Of a stretch of DNA of 64,000 nucleotides, positions 37,594-50,240 are shown piece by piece. Positions within the stretch are counted from its first letter, which is position 1. The number at the start of each line of letters is the position of its first letter. The notes beneath the pieces were generated by a model. The model saw only the letters and a list, made by a program, of their open reading frames with translations. It searched no databases and had not been told where the DNA came from. The position numbers and the translations under genes were made by a program. The DNA lies in contig VFFE01007633.1 in assembly GCA_008921705.1 (NCBI GenBank), forward strand, positions 78,316 to 142,315, given 5' to 3'. This DNA is from Burhinus oedicnemus (lineage: Eukaryota; Chordata; Aves; Charadriiformes; Burhinidae).

Positions 37594-38156
37594 TGTTGTG
37601 GCAGATGCACCCACCCTGAGAAAGACCTGCAAAGACCTAACAAAGACCCAACAAAAGCCCACGAAAGCTTCCCAGCACAGCTCTTGTCACACCCACACGG
37701 TGGAAGTCAGCAGGTACGCATTTCGGTCAAAAGGTGAGGAAGTTGGGGTCCTAGCCAATGCGGGGGCTACATGACCATATTTGACCACAGATCAGATTTG
37801 ACTAGGGTATAAATGGAGCCCCGCTGGAGAACCATTTTGAGTTGGTCCTCCTTGGAGCAGTGGGTCTACAGGCCGGAACTCTCTCCTTGGGTCAGGACGC
37901 CACAAAGGGAAATCCTCAAGGTTTACAGCCCTCCCTTATTAGGTGAGTGATTGTGCATTTTGGATCACTGGCCATAAGACTTAAGAATTCTTAAGTTACC
38001 TGTGTAGTATTAACTCTCAAACAATGTTCTCAACCTGTGCATTGTTAATATTTGTTGGAGTTTCAAAGCGGTTTCAGTTAGAGTAAAACTTAGTTTGATT
38101 TTGTTACCAGCTTGTAAAAATAAATCCTGTTTTTAGTTTGTTAGTTGGTCATTCCA
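37594..38156 (+). mobile_element. Solo-LTR-like element with TATA box and polyadenylation signal
   Basis: Begins TGTTGTGGCAGATGCACCC and ends near TTGGTCATTCCA, about 563 bp. Within it, in the right order for an LTR, are a CCAAT box (GCCAATGCGG, about 37754), a TATA box (GGTATAAATGG, about 37805) and AATAAA at about 38119. A splice-donor-like AG|GTGAGTG lies near 37940. It is distinctly richer in G+C than its flanks over its first 360 bp. No internal retroviral coding sequence is present on either side. The flanks (CAAAC and AAAAA) do not form a duplication at these limits, so the ends are approximate. Confidence 0.62.
37805..37814 (+). promoter_or_regulatory. TATA box of the LTR-like element
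   Basis: GTATAAATGG preceded about 50 bp upstream by GCCAAT. This is core-promoter spacing typical of LTR U3, pointing to plus-strand transcription. Confidence 0.55.
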
Positions 38157-38294
38157 AAAAATGAATTATTTAATTCAGAGTCCCTAAATTAAAAAAAACC
38201 TTCAACAATTATTTTTTGTTTAATAGTTTGTATTCTTAAAGCTGATCAAATATATTCCATATTATGAAAATAAGTTATAAAATTATTATTAAAG

Positions 38295-39600
38295 TTAGTA
38301 TTATTGAAAAAAGTCAAATGTCACATGCACATCTTCAGCAAGGTCAAGAAGGAGGATCTAAAGAAGTACAGTCTTAATCAGCCTCCTGGGAGACATTACT
38401 GGGAACATAAAGGACAAGAGGACACATACGAGCTGACTGGGAACAGCCAGTATGGGTTTACCAAAGGCAAATTATGCCTGACCAGCCTGATTGCCTGCTG
38501 TGATGAGACAGATGACTCTGTCTGTGGGTAAATGGAGAGCAGTGGATGTCATAGACTTTGACAGAAAGGCTTTTGGTATTGTCTCCCAGCATCCTTGTAG
38601 TCAACCTGATGTCATATGGACTGGTTAAGTGGCCAGTAAGGTGGATAGAAAATTGGCTGGGCCATAAGATGCAAAGGAGTGTGATTAATGATACCAATTC
38701 CAACTGGTGGCTGGTTTCTAGTAGCATTACTCAGGAATTGTTACTGAGGCCAATACAGTTGAATAACCTTGTTGATGTAACAGATTGCATACTCAGACAT
38801 TGAGCAGGCAATGCCACACTAGGGGGAGCAACTAACATGATGCTATTCACAGAAACCTCAACAAGATGGAGAAATGGGCTGGCAAGAAAGCTCATGAGTG
38901 TCAATAAAAGAAAATGCAGTCTTTCATCTGGAATGAAATAATGCAGTGCAACAGGACAGATTAAGTGCTGTCTGGACAGCAAAAAGCTTTACAGAAAAGG
39001 ATCTGGCAACTAGGATGAACACCAAATTGAATGTGAGTCAGCCACATGCCCTTGCAAAGAAGAAAGCCCACCATATACTCTGTTAGGAGGAAAGTAGCTA
39101 GACAGTTGTGGAAAGTGATTCTCCCTCTTGATTCAGTATTTGTGAGAATGTATTTGAAGAGCTGTGCCTAGTTTAGACTCCTCAGTACCAGAAAGATCTG
39201 GAAAAGTAAATTAATTCTGTTGAGGTTGATCGAGATGATTAGGGTTCTGGTGCGCGTGCCACGTGAGGAGATGCTGAGGAAATTCAGTTTGTTCAGCCTC
39301 AGGAAAAAGTAAGCTAAGGAGAGACCTTATTGTTGTCTAGAACTATATAATGGTATAGAGAAGATGAAGCCAGACTCTCTTGGAAGCACATAGTGATAAG
39401 ACAAGAAGCAACAGATGAAAGTTGCAACACAGGAAATTTTGATTTGATATAAGAAAAATAATTTTCATTATGATGGTGGTCAGAGTTTCCTGGAGAAGTT
39501 GGGGAAATCTCCATCCTTGGAGATGCTCAGAACTTGGGACACAGCCCTGAGCAACCTGCTTTAGATGGACCTGCTTTGAGCAGGTGTATGACATACTATG
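38295..39600 (+). mobile_element. Old, decayed CR1 copy
   Basis: Decayed CR1 ORF2 and 3' region. SQYGFTKGKLCLTSLIACCD is readable at about 38447-38506, WIENWLG near 38645 and the VSQPHALAKKKA-type region near 39035. The end has GAGCAACCTGCTTTAGATGG near 39549. The frame changes many times and stops are frequent. The canonical octamer tail is not recognisable. Divergence is far greater than in copies A and C, comparable with or above copy B. Confidence 0.82.
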
Positions 39601-42600
39601 CTTTCTTTCTGAAACATCTACAGAAATAAATGAATATACTGAGAAATGAGTATTTGGTTTATTTTTATGATCTCGTAAAGGAACAGTCAGGGTTAAATTG
39701 CAAAGTAATTTCACTCCAAACAATTTTCTTTTCAACTCTGGAAATTTTAGACACTTGAAGGGAAAATACACAAAACATTTATTTCCTTATTATTAGAAAA
39801 AAAAAAAGTCAGTAAAACCCAAGCTGATTGAATTTTCTATAGCTATGTTGTCCTTCCCAAATTAATAGCTCAGGTTTTGTTTATTGTTTAGAAGGCGGTA
39901 ATAAAAATTCCAAGGTAAAGTTTAATTAAAAAAAAATCAGGATATTCTTCATAAAGAATTCAGTAAATCATAACTTATCAGTAATAAATTCCACATTTTT
40001 TTGTGAGACTAGATATTTCAGAGCAGACATTTTTAGAGAACAAATTGAAAATATTTATATCAGTTATTAGGAACACATATTTTTATACAACACATTAAGT
40101 GAAATGAAAAAAGAGGTCCTACTCTCTGTTAACATGCCATTATTGGCCACACCCTTTAGACTTTCTACTTTGCTTTGAAACAGCAATCTCTTTATATATA
40201 AAAGTTTGGAAAACTGTAATGTTATTGATTTTATAAGTTCTTACAGTTTGAAATTGCTATGCGATTAAGATTACTAACATTTTGCAAGCAATGAATTTTA
40301 AAAGGATGATTTCCTAAAAAAAAGTTTCACTTTTATTGGACTTAGACATTTATTCACTTTGACTTTTGAAGCAATGAAAAATCTTCAGTAAAAGCTGTGA
40401 GAGGCACAATATTCTTTTTATCAACTTGGCCATCTAAAGAGTCATTGCAATAATCCAGGATTCTGAGTTACTGGAATTGTTTGAAAGAAGCAATAGAGTT
40501 TATGGTTCAGTTGGGTGTAATTTGTTAATGCAACTCATGTATTGTACATATGAAAAAAGGCACAGCTCATCATAATTGTATATTGAATATACTGCACAGT
40601 TTTATTATGTACGGTAAATTCATGCAAGAGTGCCAACTTTATATTGTTCAATTGTGAAGTAGGGTGGGAGCATTGCAAATGATCAGATACATAAAAAAGA
40701 AATCTAGTTCTACAGTAGTTTATTCTGGTCATTGCCCTCTGGGATTTACGGTGTATTATTTATTTGTGTCTGCAGTATTTTAATCTTTGGCTGTGGGAGT
40801 TGTGATTTCCCATTGCAATATGCTAATGCTTTATTTATTAGTGATAATGGCAGGACTGTAGATCTAGGAGTGCTAAGTTAACTATCTTCCTTCTTATATC
40901 AATCTGGGATTTAAGACGTACTACCTCAGTATAGTACAAAATAGCACTGGACAATACGTAAGAAAGATTTTGGCTCTGAATTTATTTCCTTGCTCAGTGG
41001 GGGTGAAACTCTGCTCTGCAATGAGGAGCTAGTTTAATGTCTTCTTTACCATGTTAGCCTTAATCAGATTTTATCAACTCTGATAAACTACTTTGTACAG
41101 CAGTGCAAGCTGTGTAAGGTCTGGCAATGAGCATGTTGAACATGTTTTATCCTTCACTTAATCCTAAATCATCCATCAGTAAATATGGCAGCCCTTTCTT
41201 CTATCATGAATCAAACCCTTAGTTTGTCTTGAGAGATGTACTTTTATCAGTGATTAAAAACAGCTAGCAAACAAAGAACAAGGTTAAAGGTAACACAGAG
41301 TAGTTTTCCAGTGTAAGAGAACCTATGTGGGCCATGCTGAGGTACATTTTTAACTGGTAGACACTGTAAAACTCACTTGCAGATTAACCCTCACTTGTGA
41401 TGCAACCTGGACGGTAAGAGTTTTATGTAAATTTCTTCTGTGACTTAGAAGTAAAATAGGGTGAAAGAGCTTACTTTTCCTTACCAAAGTTTGAGAACAT
41501 GGATGATAATCAAAGTGTAAATGCAAAATACTGCTATTACCCCCATTATCAGTACTAGAAGTTCTAATGTCTGAAATGTCCTAGTCTGTATGTAGAATTC
41601 CAAACAAAAGATAATGTGGGAAAATAGGATGTCTATTTTAACTTGTAACATGACATTTTATTAATTTATTTTCTTCTGTACTTCAAGGATCAAATGGGGT
41701 CATCTTTTTCATAATGAGATGTATGTAGCAATAAGCGGGATTAACTGAAGTCTCAAATAATGTTTGCCGAGTACTTTCTTTAATGGGCTGTAATGTTCCT
41801 TTGACATAGGTAATTAGTCAATTGCCTGTATGATGGTACAAATGCTGCTTCATATAGCATCAATAGTTACTAGTCTATATCTGAATTGTAGCCTCTGTAA
41901 TCTATATTAAGCTTTTGTAGTACAGGGAAGAGTTAAATGAAGGTGAAGAAATCTCATCGGAGGACAGCTGAGGCACTACTGTACATAAACGTTTTTCCCT
42001 CTTTCCCTACATTAGACAATTTTGTTCTTCATCAGGGATTTATATAAAACTTTCTGCTGATCTTCATCAATTGCAGAGCAATCCACTGAAGAAATTTAAT
42101 AAAAGATCCAAAACCCCCAGGTACTACTATTTTTTTTTTTTCCTTTCAACATATTTTGCTGATTCACACTTCATCATTGCACTCTCTATTGGGACTTACA
42201 GTTTCTGAAAAAAACATTTATCTACAAAATTAAAACACTTCCTTTGGATTAGTGCCAATACTCTTCTACTTGATAAGAAGGAGGTTGTGCTTTTTTAGTT
42301 TTGCTTTTGGTTTGGTGGGTTTTGGGTTTTTTAATTTGCATTATTTTTTTATTCATAATAAAATGTGTACAGCTTCCAGGAAAATAATAATAATAAAAAA
42401 GTACTCTATTGTACTGTCTTTTAAAATAGAAGTGAGTGCACTTGTTTTCTCTTCCTATATTATTATCATAACTGTGTTCAACTCTTTTTTGGCATTCTAT
42501 ACACTGCAGCTTGTTCTTCACATCAAATTTGTTTCTTCTGTGTTAAACCTTTAACACAAACTTCCTTATGTGAAGATGCAAGGTGCCATGGCAGGAATAT

Positions 42601-45600
42601 ATTGCAGACAGAGACAAAATGGATTTTTTCAGTTGATGGCCAAAGGTCTAGCAGCAAGTAAACCAAGATCAATCTTATTGAGAATTTTTTCTATCCTAAT
42701 TTGCACTTTTGTTTTCTCTTTCATTTGTTTTGTCAACTACTTTCCGCTGCTTCTTTGATAATTTCAGTCTCTCAGTTCCCTCTGGGTGACTTTTTAATTT
42801 CCTCATGTCTTTCTTCTGAGACAAAATTAGAATATAAATTTCTCTGGGTTCTTCACTTATTGCTTGGAGACTTGTTAGCTTATTTTACTGCACCTAATGT
42901 AACCATGAAATATCATGTAATGTATTTTTATACTCTTTATTGTATCTCAAGTTATGTTGAGAACAATTCTGCCTTTGTTTTTAAGTCTGGACTCACAGTT
43001 CATTTGTGATAATGGTTAGGCTCCCACTGGACTTCTTTAATGTTTGTATCAGGGCTGTGGTAGCTAATGCTAATCTATTAGCATCACAGTATAAAAATTA
43101 TTCCATAGTTAAAAGGTCAACTTAACTTTACCTGTTCCCATTAGAGGGCAGAAAAGATTTTTAATGATTTTATGGACTAATAAAGTGTTAATTGAAACTA
43201 TATCAGCAAGTATTTTCTAAAGAAGTGAAGAATCTATTAATATATTTTAAAATGCATAAAGGAAAAATACGTATATTAGTGAGTCCATAACTATGATCAC
43301 TTATTAAATATATAACCGTCATCTTATTTTCAGTCTCCTGGCATTTCTGAGATTTTCTGTAGCCTCTTCCTTTAGCACTTAGGTATTTTTTTAAATTAGT
43401 CGCCCCTGATGTTCACAATATATTGAGGCTTACAGTTCAGATGTATAGCCTGTGAAAACTAATTCAGATCCCTGAATGAAATGTGTATGTATGAGTTGCC
43501 CTTTCAAATGATAGCTTTTGGTCTTAGACAACTGCTTGCCACTGAGATATCCAGAATAACTATTCTGTTCTGTAAACTTTCAGAGTTTCAGAAGAATATC
43601 GTTGCTTTTTCTTTAACCATAATTAAAAGAAGCAAATACCTCTCTCATTTAACAGGTCTTAAATTCCTGAGTTTGTTTAAACAGAACATTCGTCAACAAG
43701 CCATCATCTACAGATATCTTGATAAGATCCTACTCTCTCTGTATTTATCTCTATGCAATATTCTGTTTCCTTTTTTTTCCTCATGTTACTCACTTCTCCT
43801 GCAGTGTCATATTATCCTTTTCTGCATCTGAAAATAAAATATACAGAGATTTGAATATAAAATTTTTTATGATGATATTTCACAAACAAGATTCTCAGAT
43901 GTTATCAAGTGCTATATCTGGATTTATCAAATCATTTATTGAATGACTTTATTGTCCCCAATTTCTGGTTGCCATTTTCATCTGAAGAGCCTTGTCTTTT
44001 ATGAAGGAAAATGCATATCTGACATTAGTTTATGTTTGTATTTAAATTCTTATAGGTGAACTTGTGTTTGGGGTTCAGTTCAGAAGATATCTGCTGGTGA
44101 TGTATGTGATACCTGGAGTCTCTTGTCTCTCAATATGATTTAGTACTAACAGATTTATCCAGCACTTCCACCTAATTATACTAGACCTGTCTCAGTCCTG
44201 ACTGATTGTTTGGGTGATATTAATATCTAAATGGTGAAGAATTTTTATGAAGATAAATCCCACTAAGGCTGACATTTTATTAACTAGTTCTAGAAATTTG
44301 TTCGATATTGCTTCTTCTCTGGCAAAGTTAATTAACTTTGATAAATATACAATATTAATATCCTTGAATGTAAACACTTAAGGCGTTACCATACATTACT
44401 TTGAATTTATAGTTTCATCAGCATTTACAATTGTTAACAGGTTTTGTTTGTATTTTCTGCTTAGTATCATCATGCTGAGTTCCATGATCAACAGGGGCCT
44501 ACAAGATCTTAGAAAATGCTTTTATTATCCTAGATGTTGATTATAACAATATATTTTCCCAGCCTGTGCTGTTCTGAAGTTATCCTCAAAATCTAATGTT
44601 GCTTTCAGACTTTTATTGACTAGACTTTTCTATCTTCTCATTCCAGTTACCAGTTCTGTCCCTTGATCACCTGTAAAATTGTACACTGGAGATATTTTTG
44701 GGGGGAGTTACCTGTAAGGCTGTTAAAAGATGCTATCTCAAGTTATTTTTCTGATTTACTTTTATTTATGTCTCTAATCATTTCCTATTTGAGGAAATTG
44801 CTGACTTCATTATTTGTTTTAAAGTTCATATAAATTTGAAACAACTAGTTTAGGTTTATGATCCATGCTTGGGAAATTGATCGTTATTTATATCCAGAGA
44901 ACTTCACTCATTTTAGTCCTTTGTCCAAACTGACAAAGCATATGTTTGATACTGATTTTAATCCTGTATGTATTATAAACTGGCTCTGGTCATGCAGTAA
45001 AAAGCACCGAGAACAGCATTAACACAGCATGTATTATTTTATACAGTATGAATAAATTGTTGTCCCGAAAGTAGACATTGGACAAGTAGAGTAAATATTC
45101 AAGAGGGTAGGACCTACGTAATCAATAAAATGATGGATGCAACAATCAGACTCACTCTTTTTCAACAAGTAGCCCCAAAAATGAAGAAATTACTCTTCAG
45201 AAAAGTTACACGGATGGCACTCCACTATTGGATGTTCACCAAGCTGAAGAACGTAGGTCCTGTGGATGCACCCACAGATGTCATACTTCAGCATCAGCCA
45301 AACCCACTTTATTACCTTGGTATAAAACCAATGACATTTAAATAACTTCTGCAGAGATACTAAGGTGTGCAACGGTGGAAACTGAGAGTAATATATGGCC
45401 CTCTATTTCCATTACAGCCTCTAATAATATGACAGAATAAATCTATTTTGGTTAAAACCAAAGTAAGATGGAAGAAGCTTCTATTTAACTCCAGTAAATC
45501 CTCTGTTTATTGTGGCTAAGGCTATCCTTCTATCCTTTAAGACTTCTCTTGGAAACCTCTTCATTGGGAATTTTAACCAGTTGCTTAAAAACATCTGCTT

Positions 45601-45676
45601 CAAGAGTTTTAAATTTCTTCACCCTTTATCATACTCTACTCTTTTTCAGAAACACACTAAAGATTTTTAGTTATGT
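39601..45676. other. Long AT-rich non-coding stretch
   Basis: About 6 kb without a recognised gene. The longest frames (42701-43009 and 43481-43831, plus; 102 and 116 codons) are rich in Leu/Phe/Ser, as expected from T-rich DNA, and have no family resemblance. An 18-bp perfect palindrome sits at 44323-44340. The 71-codon frame at 45130-45345 has no recognised homolog. Confidence 0.45.
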
Positions 45677-45681
45677 AGTAC
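45677..45681 (+). repeat. Target site duplication AGTAC, left copy
   Basis: AGTAC immediately precedes the TG terminus of the LTR and recurs immediately after its CA terminus at 46253-46257. Confidence 0.8.
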
Positions 45682-46252
45682 TGTCGCGGGATGGAAGTAT
45701 CAGACACAGTTATGATTTAGCAGCAATTTGGTTTATTTGTGATTTGAGGCAGATCAAGAGATTGAGTTCTAGCAGTGCTTAATCATTAACTGAGTTAGAA
45801 GTTTGCAAAGTGATCTAACTAAATAAATGAACAGCGACTTGATTACAGATTTGAAGATGGCAAGATTCACACTAACTTACTATAAGGTATCCCAAACCAA
45901 TAGAGATATACATATGAGAGTAACACACAGATTTCAGATTAATATATATATATTAANNNNNNNNNNNNNNNNNNNNGGACTTGTGGTCCTGGTAACCCCC
46001 CTCTCTATGTCCACGATCCATATGTTGTCAGGAGTGATCGATTAAAGTTATTATGTTCAATCGGTAGGAGCTATGGAAACCAGGTGCACTAGGGAGTTGC
46101 CTTAGTGTTCTGGTCCATTGTTCTCCACCTTTTCTTTCTTTAATGTTTCTGTGATGTTCTGGTCATGGTGTTATTATGTGGCCCAGGTGGGGAGGGTATC
46201 ATGCCAAGTATTGAGAGGCCTGAGAGTGGCAAGGGGGGGTTGCACCACCACA
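45682..46252 (-). mobile_element. Solo LTR with perfect 5-bp target duplication, containing an assembly gap
   Basis: Plus-strand termini are TGTCGCGGGATGG and TGCACCACCACA, i.e. TG...CA. Both sides carry AGTAC (45677-45681 and 46253-46257), the signature of retroviral integrase with a 5-bp stagger. AATAAA is present on the minus strand (complement at about 45731-45736), so the element is read on the minus strand. The CCCCCCC tract and GCAACC near its minus-strand start (46230-46245) also fit an avian LTR. Visible length is 571 bp including 20 N. No internal coding is present, so it is a solo LTR. Confidence 0.82.
45957..45976. other. Assembly gap of 20 N
   Basis: Twenty undetermined bases directly follow an alternating A/T stretch (45939-45956). 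The missing sequence is inside the LTR, and its true length is unknown. Confidence 0.99.
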
Positions 46253-46257
46253 AGTAC
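46253..46257 (+). repeat. Target site duplication AGTAC, right copy
   Basis: Exact match to 45677-45681, directly after the CA end of the LTR. Confidence 0.8.
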
Positions 46258-49200
46258 TCAGCTAAATCAAATGTTATTATCCATACATCAGTCTGTCCCT
46301 GCCTTTTTGACTGATTTCTCTGTGCTGATTACTGTTTATACATCTCTTAGTGCACTAGCAGCTGTTAATTTTACTGACACATCCACTGTTCTTTCTTAGT
46401 TATTATATCATTGATGAGGAACTCCTGTTTTGAATTCAGTCCCTTTGTTGGCCCAGGAAGACTAGATGCATTTTCTTTAAAAAAAATCAGAGATTTTACA
46501 AAATAATTGTGCTAAATAAATTGTCTGTGTCATCAGAATAAGTAATACTCACATTCTCTGAATTAGTATTGGCAATCTGTGTAAAATGAATTATTTACTT
46601 ACGATTATTTTCCAAAGGTTGTGTTGAAATTCTCTCTAGTAAGCTGCTCAATACCTCACCTGGTATGGATTAGCATAATCTAAGATAAGAGAGTCTTTAA
46701 GTTATCACTTAAGAAATATTAAAACCATTTTCTTCTCATAAAATCAAGCAGATCTTATGAGCTTTCAACGTAGTTCAGAACCATCACTTCAGATAAACAA
46801 AGGTCAGTGAAAAAATTCATAACACTACATAGTCATACTGTGTTTTACATTACATTAAAATCAGACCTAAGGGCTAGTCTGCATTTCTATTTGCTGTTAT
46901 AGTAGAATACAGAAAAATATGGGATGAAAAATACTATCATTTATTGAGAAAGGTAGTGTAAACCGTGTCTCCATAGCAAATACAAGATGTACCTTGAAAA
47001 CTTCATTTTCAAAATGTGGAAAAGGCTGAAATTCCACCTAAAATTTATGATGAGTTCTCATATACAGTCAATATCTTACAGGGAAAGACAATAAAAAATA
47101 TATTTGATGGATGCTTGCTCTGAGTAACATGGTAATGGACTTCAGACATGAAAAAGAATAAATTCATGCAATATGAGTGAACAAGGTAAAAAGAACAAAA
47201 TGTGGGGTTTGTGACATAATGCACATGTCACAAATTAAGTAATAACCATTTTAATGTCTCATGAGATTTATATTGGTATTTGTATTTACAGACAAGATAA
47301 TTATACCATAAGGTTTTGAGGGCTTGCTATTAGCTTTCTCAGTTTTAGTAGTCTTTCCTCATTTCTAATATGGATACTAATACTACATACTAATAATGCT
47401 ACTACTTCTAATTCTACATATTTTCAGAAAAGTACATTTAGTCAACATAGAGTTTACTTCAGATCATGTAACTGACATAGAAACTGAAATTTAAAATTTA
47501 AATAGCAAATTAACCATTAAACAGTTCTTAGAATAGAAGCTTACTGAGTATCTCTGCAATTTTTACCTATCTTCCTGAGGTTCCAACTGCGTTTCTCACT
47601 GATGTGCTTATAATCAGGTTCAATTTGACCTTATAAATATATTTCAGAAATTGTTTTCTATAATAAAATTAATAAACTTCCACTCTTCCATTGGCTGTTT
47701 GTATATCTGCATATGTAAATTAAAGACAAGGTGCCATTGTATAGAATATTTCCTTCTACCTTCGACTGGGTGAATAAGAAACTTGAAGAGAGTTTCGTTT
47801 GAACATGTAAAGAAATTAGAGATTTTAAAAAAAGAGGTATTCCTCTCCATGAAATGTGTGCAAATGCTTGTTGGAGAAGGCAGGTTACTCTGTAGTACTC
47901 TTTTATTAGAGGTACAGAGCAAAGACTTTAAGCAGTTTTTATCCCTGCCTTTTCCTGATGAAATACACAATCAGAAAGAAAGAACTCGTGTCTGTGGTTT
48001 TGCATGTATTTAAGTATGATGTACAAAATCAAATCTTATTTTTTTACAAAATTTAAGTACATCCTGAGACATGCACAGAGAGTAGTGAAAGCATGCAAAG
48101 TGAAGTACAGGGAAATTAGGAAACAGAATTATTATGCTCTGCATATTCAAACCATATATTTTTCTTATCCATCTTCACTATGGTAGATGGATACCTGTTC
48201 TGTATTTAGTGGCACGGTCTCATTTCTTAGCACAGATGAGTTTTTAAACACTGCTGTCTAAACTCGGAAAAAACCTGACCCACAAGTTCTAAGCAACATG
48301 CCTATGGTAAGGAAAGGAACTGGAAAGGCAGAATATAGCAATTCTGATCCCTAGATCTTTAACTTTTGGGGAAAATAACAACAACAACATTGACAGACAC
48401 AACAACAATATAACTTTAACATAATTAATAATAACAGTAATTATAAATAATGCATTCAAGCTTTAGATGAGAAACTCCTTTTCGTAAATATGCGTGACAT
48501 TCTTATGACTCCTCTTCAAGTAGGTCAATGAGTGAATGTCTGCATGATGAAAAGCAACCACACCTCTGCAGAATTCCAAAAACACTACAGCACTAGTGAT
48601 GAATCTCAACACAAAAATCCACCCTATCAGCACCCAAGCTATCCATAGAAACTTTGAAAGTCAGAAATTTTGGCACGATTAATGAAGCTATGAGCCATGA
48701 CTTTGTGAAAGACAAATTATGGACATGATAGAACAGATGTAAATTAGAATTGATTCAATGAGGGACAATGAGAGCTGACATGGACATGTGTTGGCAAAGG
48801 CTACAGTTTAGACAAAGTAATATTTTATTAAAAGTCCAAAGTCAAAGGTAATGTTTCACCTAAAAAAAAAAACACAACAAAAAACAAAAACAAAAAACCA
48901 ACCAAAACTGAAAAATCTTGCAACAATCACTGTCAAGTGAAAGCCAAACAAACCACATCTAAATCTCTTAATAAAATCTTCCTTCTATTGGTAATATTCA
49001 CAGGAAGCAATTCCCTCTGTTCTGAAATTTCCCTTCAGACATTAGAATCAATTCTGACTTAGACTTGCTTTCCCCTAGAACAGGCTAAATGGTTTCTTAA
49101 TATTTACAGATTCCATGGCATCTGAATGAAGACAAGCGCACAAGCATGGAAACTCTTACTTTGTAGATTACCTCCACAATATCCGGAGGAATCAGACTCA

Positions 49201-49880
49201 GGTTGGAAAGTGAAAAGATGCAGACACTTGGGAAACTGTAGACCAAGATAAGGTCTACTTCCTGATATCTTTACATAAAATCAAGTTTTCTGTGAAGTGT
49301 AGTCCCATCTCAGTTTTCGGTTAGTTTGGCTTACAGAAATCTTTGTCTAAAGATAAATATTTTTTTAAGATATGTCCACATTCATCTACGGCACTATGTA
49401 GAAATGCTGAAAAAATGGACTGCAGATGATGTACCGAATCGCGCAAAAAAAGTCTCTGTTAACAAAAGTGATACTTCTTTGTTACCAGATTTCCTACAGC
49501 CAACAAAACCTACAGAGCCAATGAAAGCTGGTTGTCCTAGTAATTTAGACATTCCTACAATGCATTGAGCTTCCCATCCATTCTCCTGCTTTCACAGCTC
49601 CCAGTGGCTGAATATTTACATAATATTTCCTTTTTCCTATATACAGGATTCCCTCCCGATTATTCTCTGCATTATGCTTCCTGTGATGGTTTCTTACTGC
49701 TGCCAAGGGAAACACTGCCTGGTTGGCTACTGCACCATGACAGGCTGCACTCACACAGCATTTTCTAACGGCGTCTTTCAAAAATAAGCAAATGTACCAA
49801 CAGTTATTATCACAAATAATAAAACTTCATTTTCTTCATTGATTTCATAAGGCTGCAAACATGAACACCATTTTAAATAG
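46258..49880. other. AT-rich non-coding DNA
   Basis: No gene or repeat family recognised. An A-rich (AAAAAC-like) low-complexity run lies at about 48861-48905. Minus frame 47644-47970 (108 codons) has no recognisable motif. Confidence 0.45.
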
Positions 49881-50240
49881 TGGCTGCAGTCCTTCTGGAT
49901 AAACCTGCTCTTGTGTGGGTTCCTCCAGAAGCTGCAGGGGAATCTCCGCTCTGGCGCCTGGAGCACCTCCTCCCCCTCCTTCTGCTCTCACCTTGGTGTC
50001 TGCACGGCTGTTTCTGCACTTTCTTTGCCTCAGTCTTCTCTGACGTGCTGCATTTTACCCTTTCTTAAATACACTTTCCCCGAGGTGCCCCCACCGTGGC
50101 TGCGGGGCTCAGCCCTGCCCTGCGGGGGGTCAGTCGGAGCCGGCTGGAACCAGCTGGAACCGGCTGTGTCCAGCCCAGGGCAGCCCCGGCCTCTCCTCAC
50201 AGCCGCCGCCATGCAGCCGCCCCTCTGACAGCACATATGA
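49881..50240 (-). mobile_element. GC-rich avian interspersed repeat fragment
   Basis: The run from CTGCAGTCCTTCTGGATAAA through GCTGCAGGGGAATCTCCGCT, TTCTTAAATACACTTTCCCC and GGAGCCGGCTGGAAC reads like an interspersed, probably retroviral-LTR-derived repeat that I recognise from bird genomes. It is sharply richer in G+C than its neighbours, with CpGs around 50090-50215. Several overlapping open frames on both strands arise from the base composition and are not supported as genes. Strand is uncertain and the family name is not assigned. A CpG-island promoter is the alternative, but the wording matches a repeat better. Confidence 0.55.

Noticed and set aside
43481..43831. 116-codon plus-strand frame with hydrophobic stretches
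   Set aside because: Leu/Phe/Ser-rich composition is what T-rich DNA gives; no family or signal recognised.
45130..45345. 71-codon frame starting MMDATIRLTLFQQ
   Set aside because: Balanced amino-acid composition drew attention, but there is no recognised family, no splice context and no neighbouring exon.
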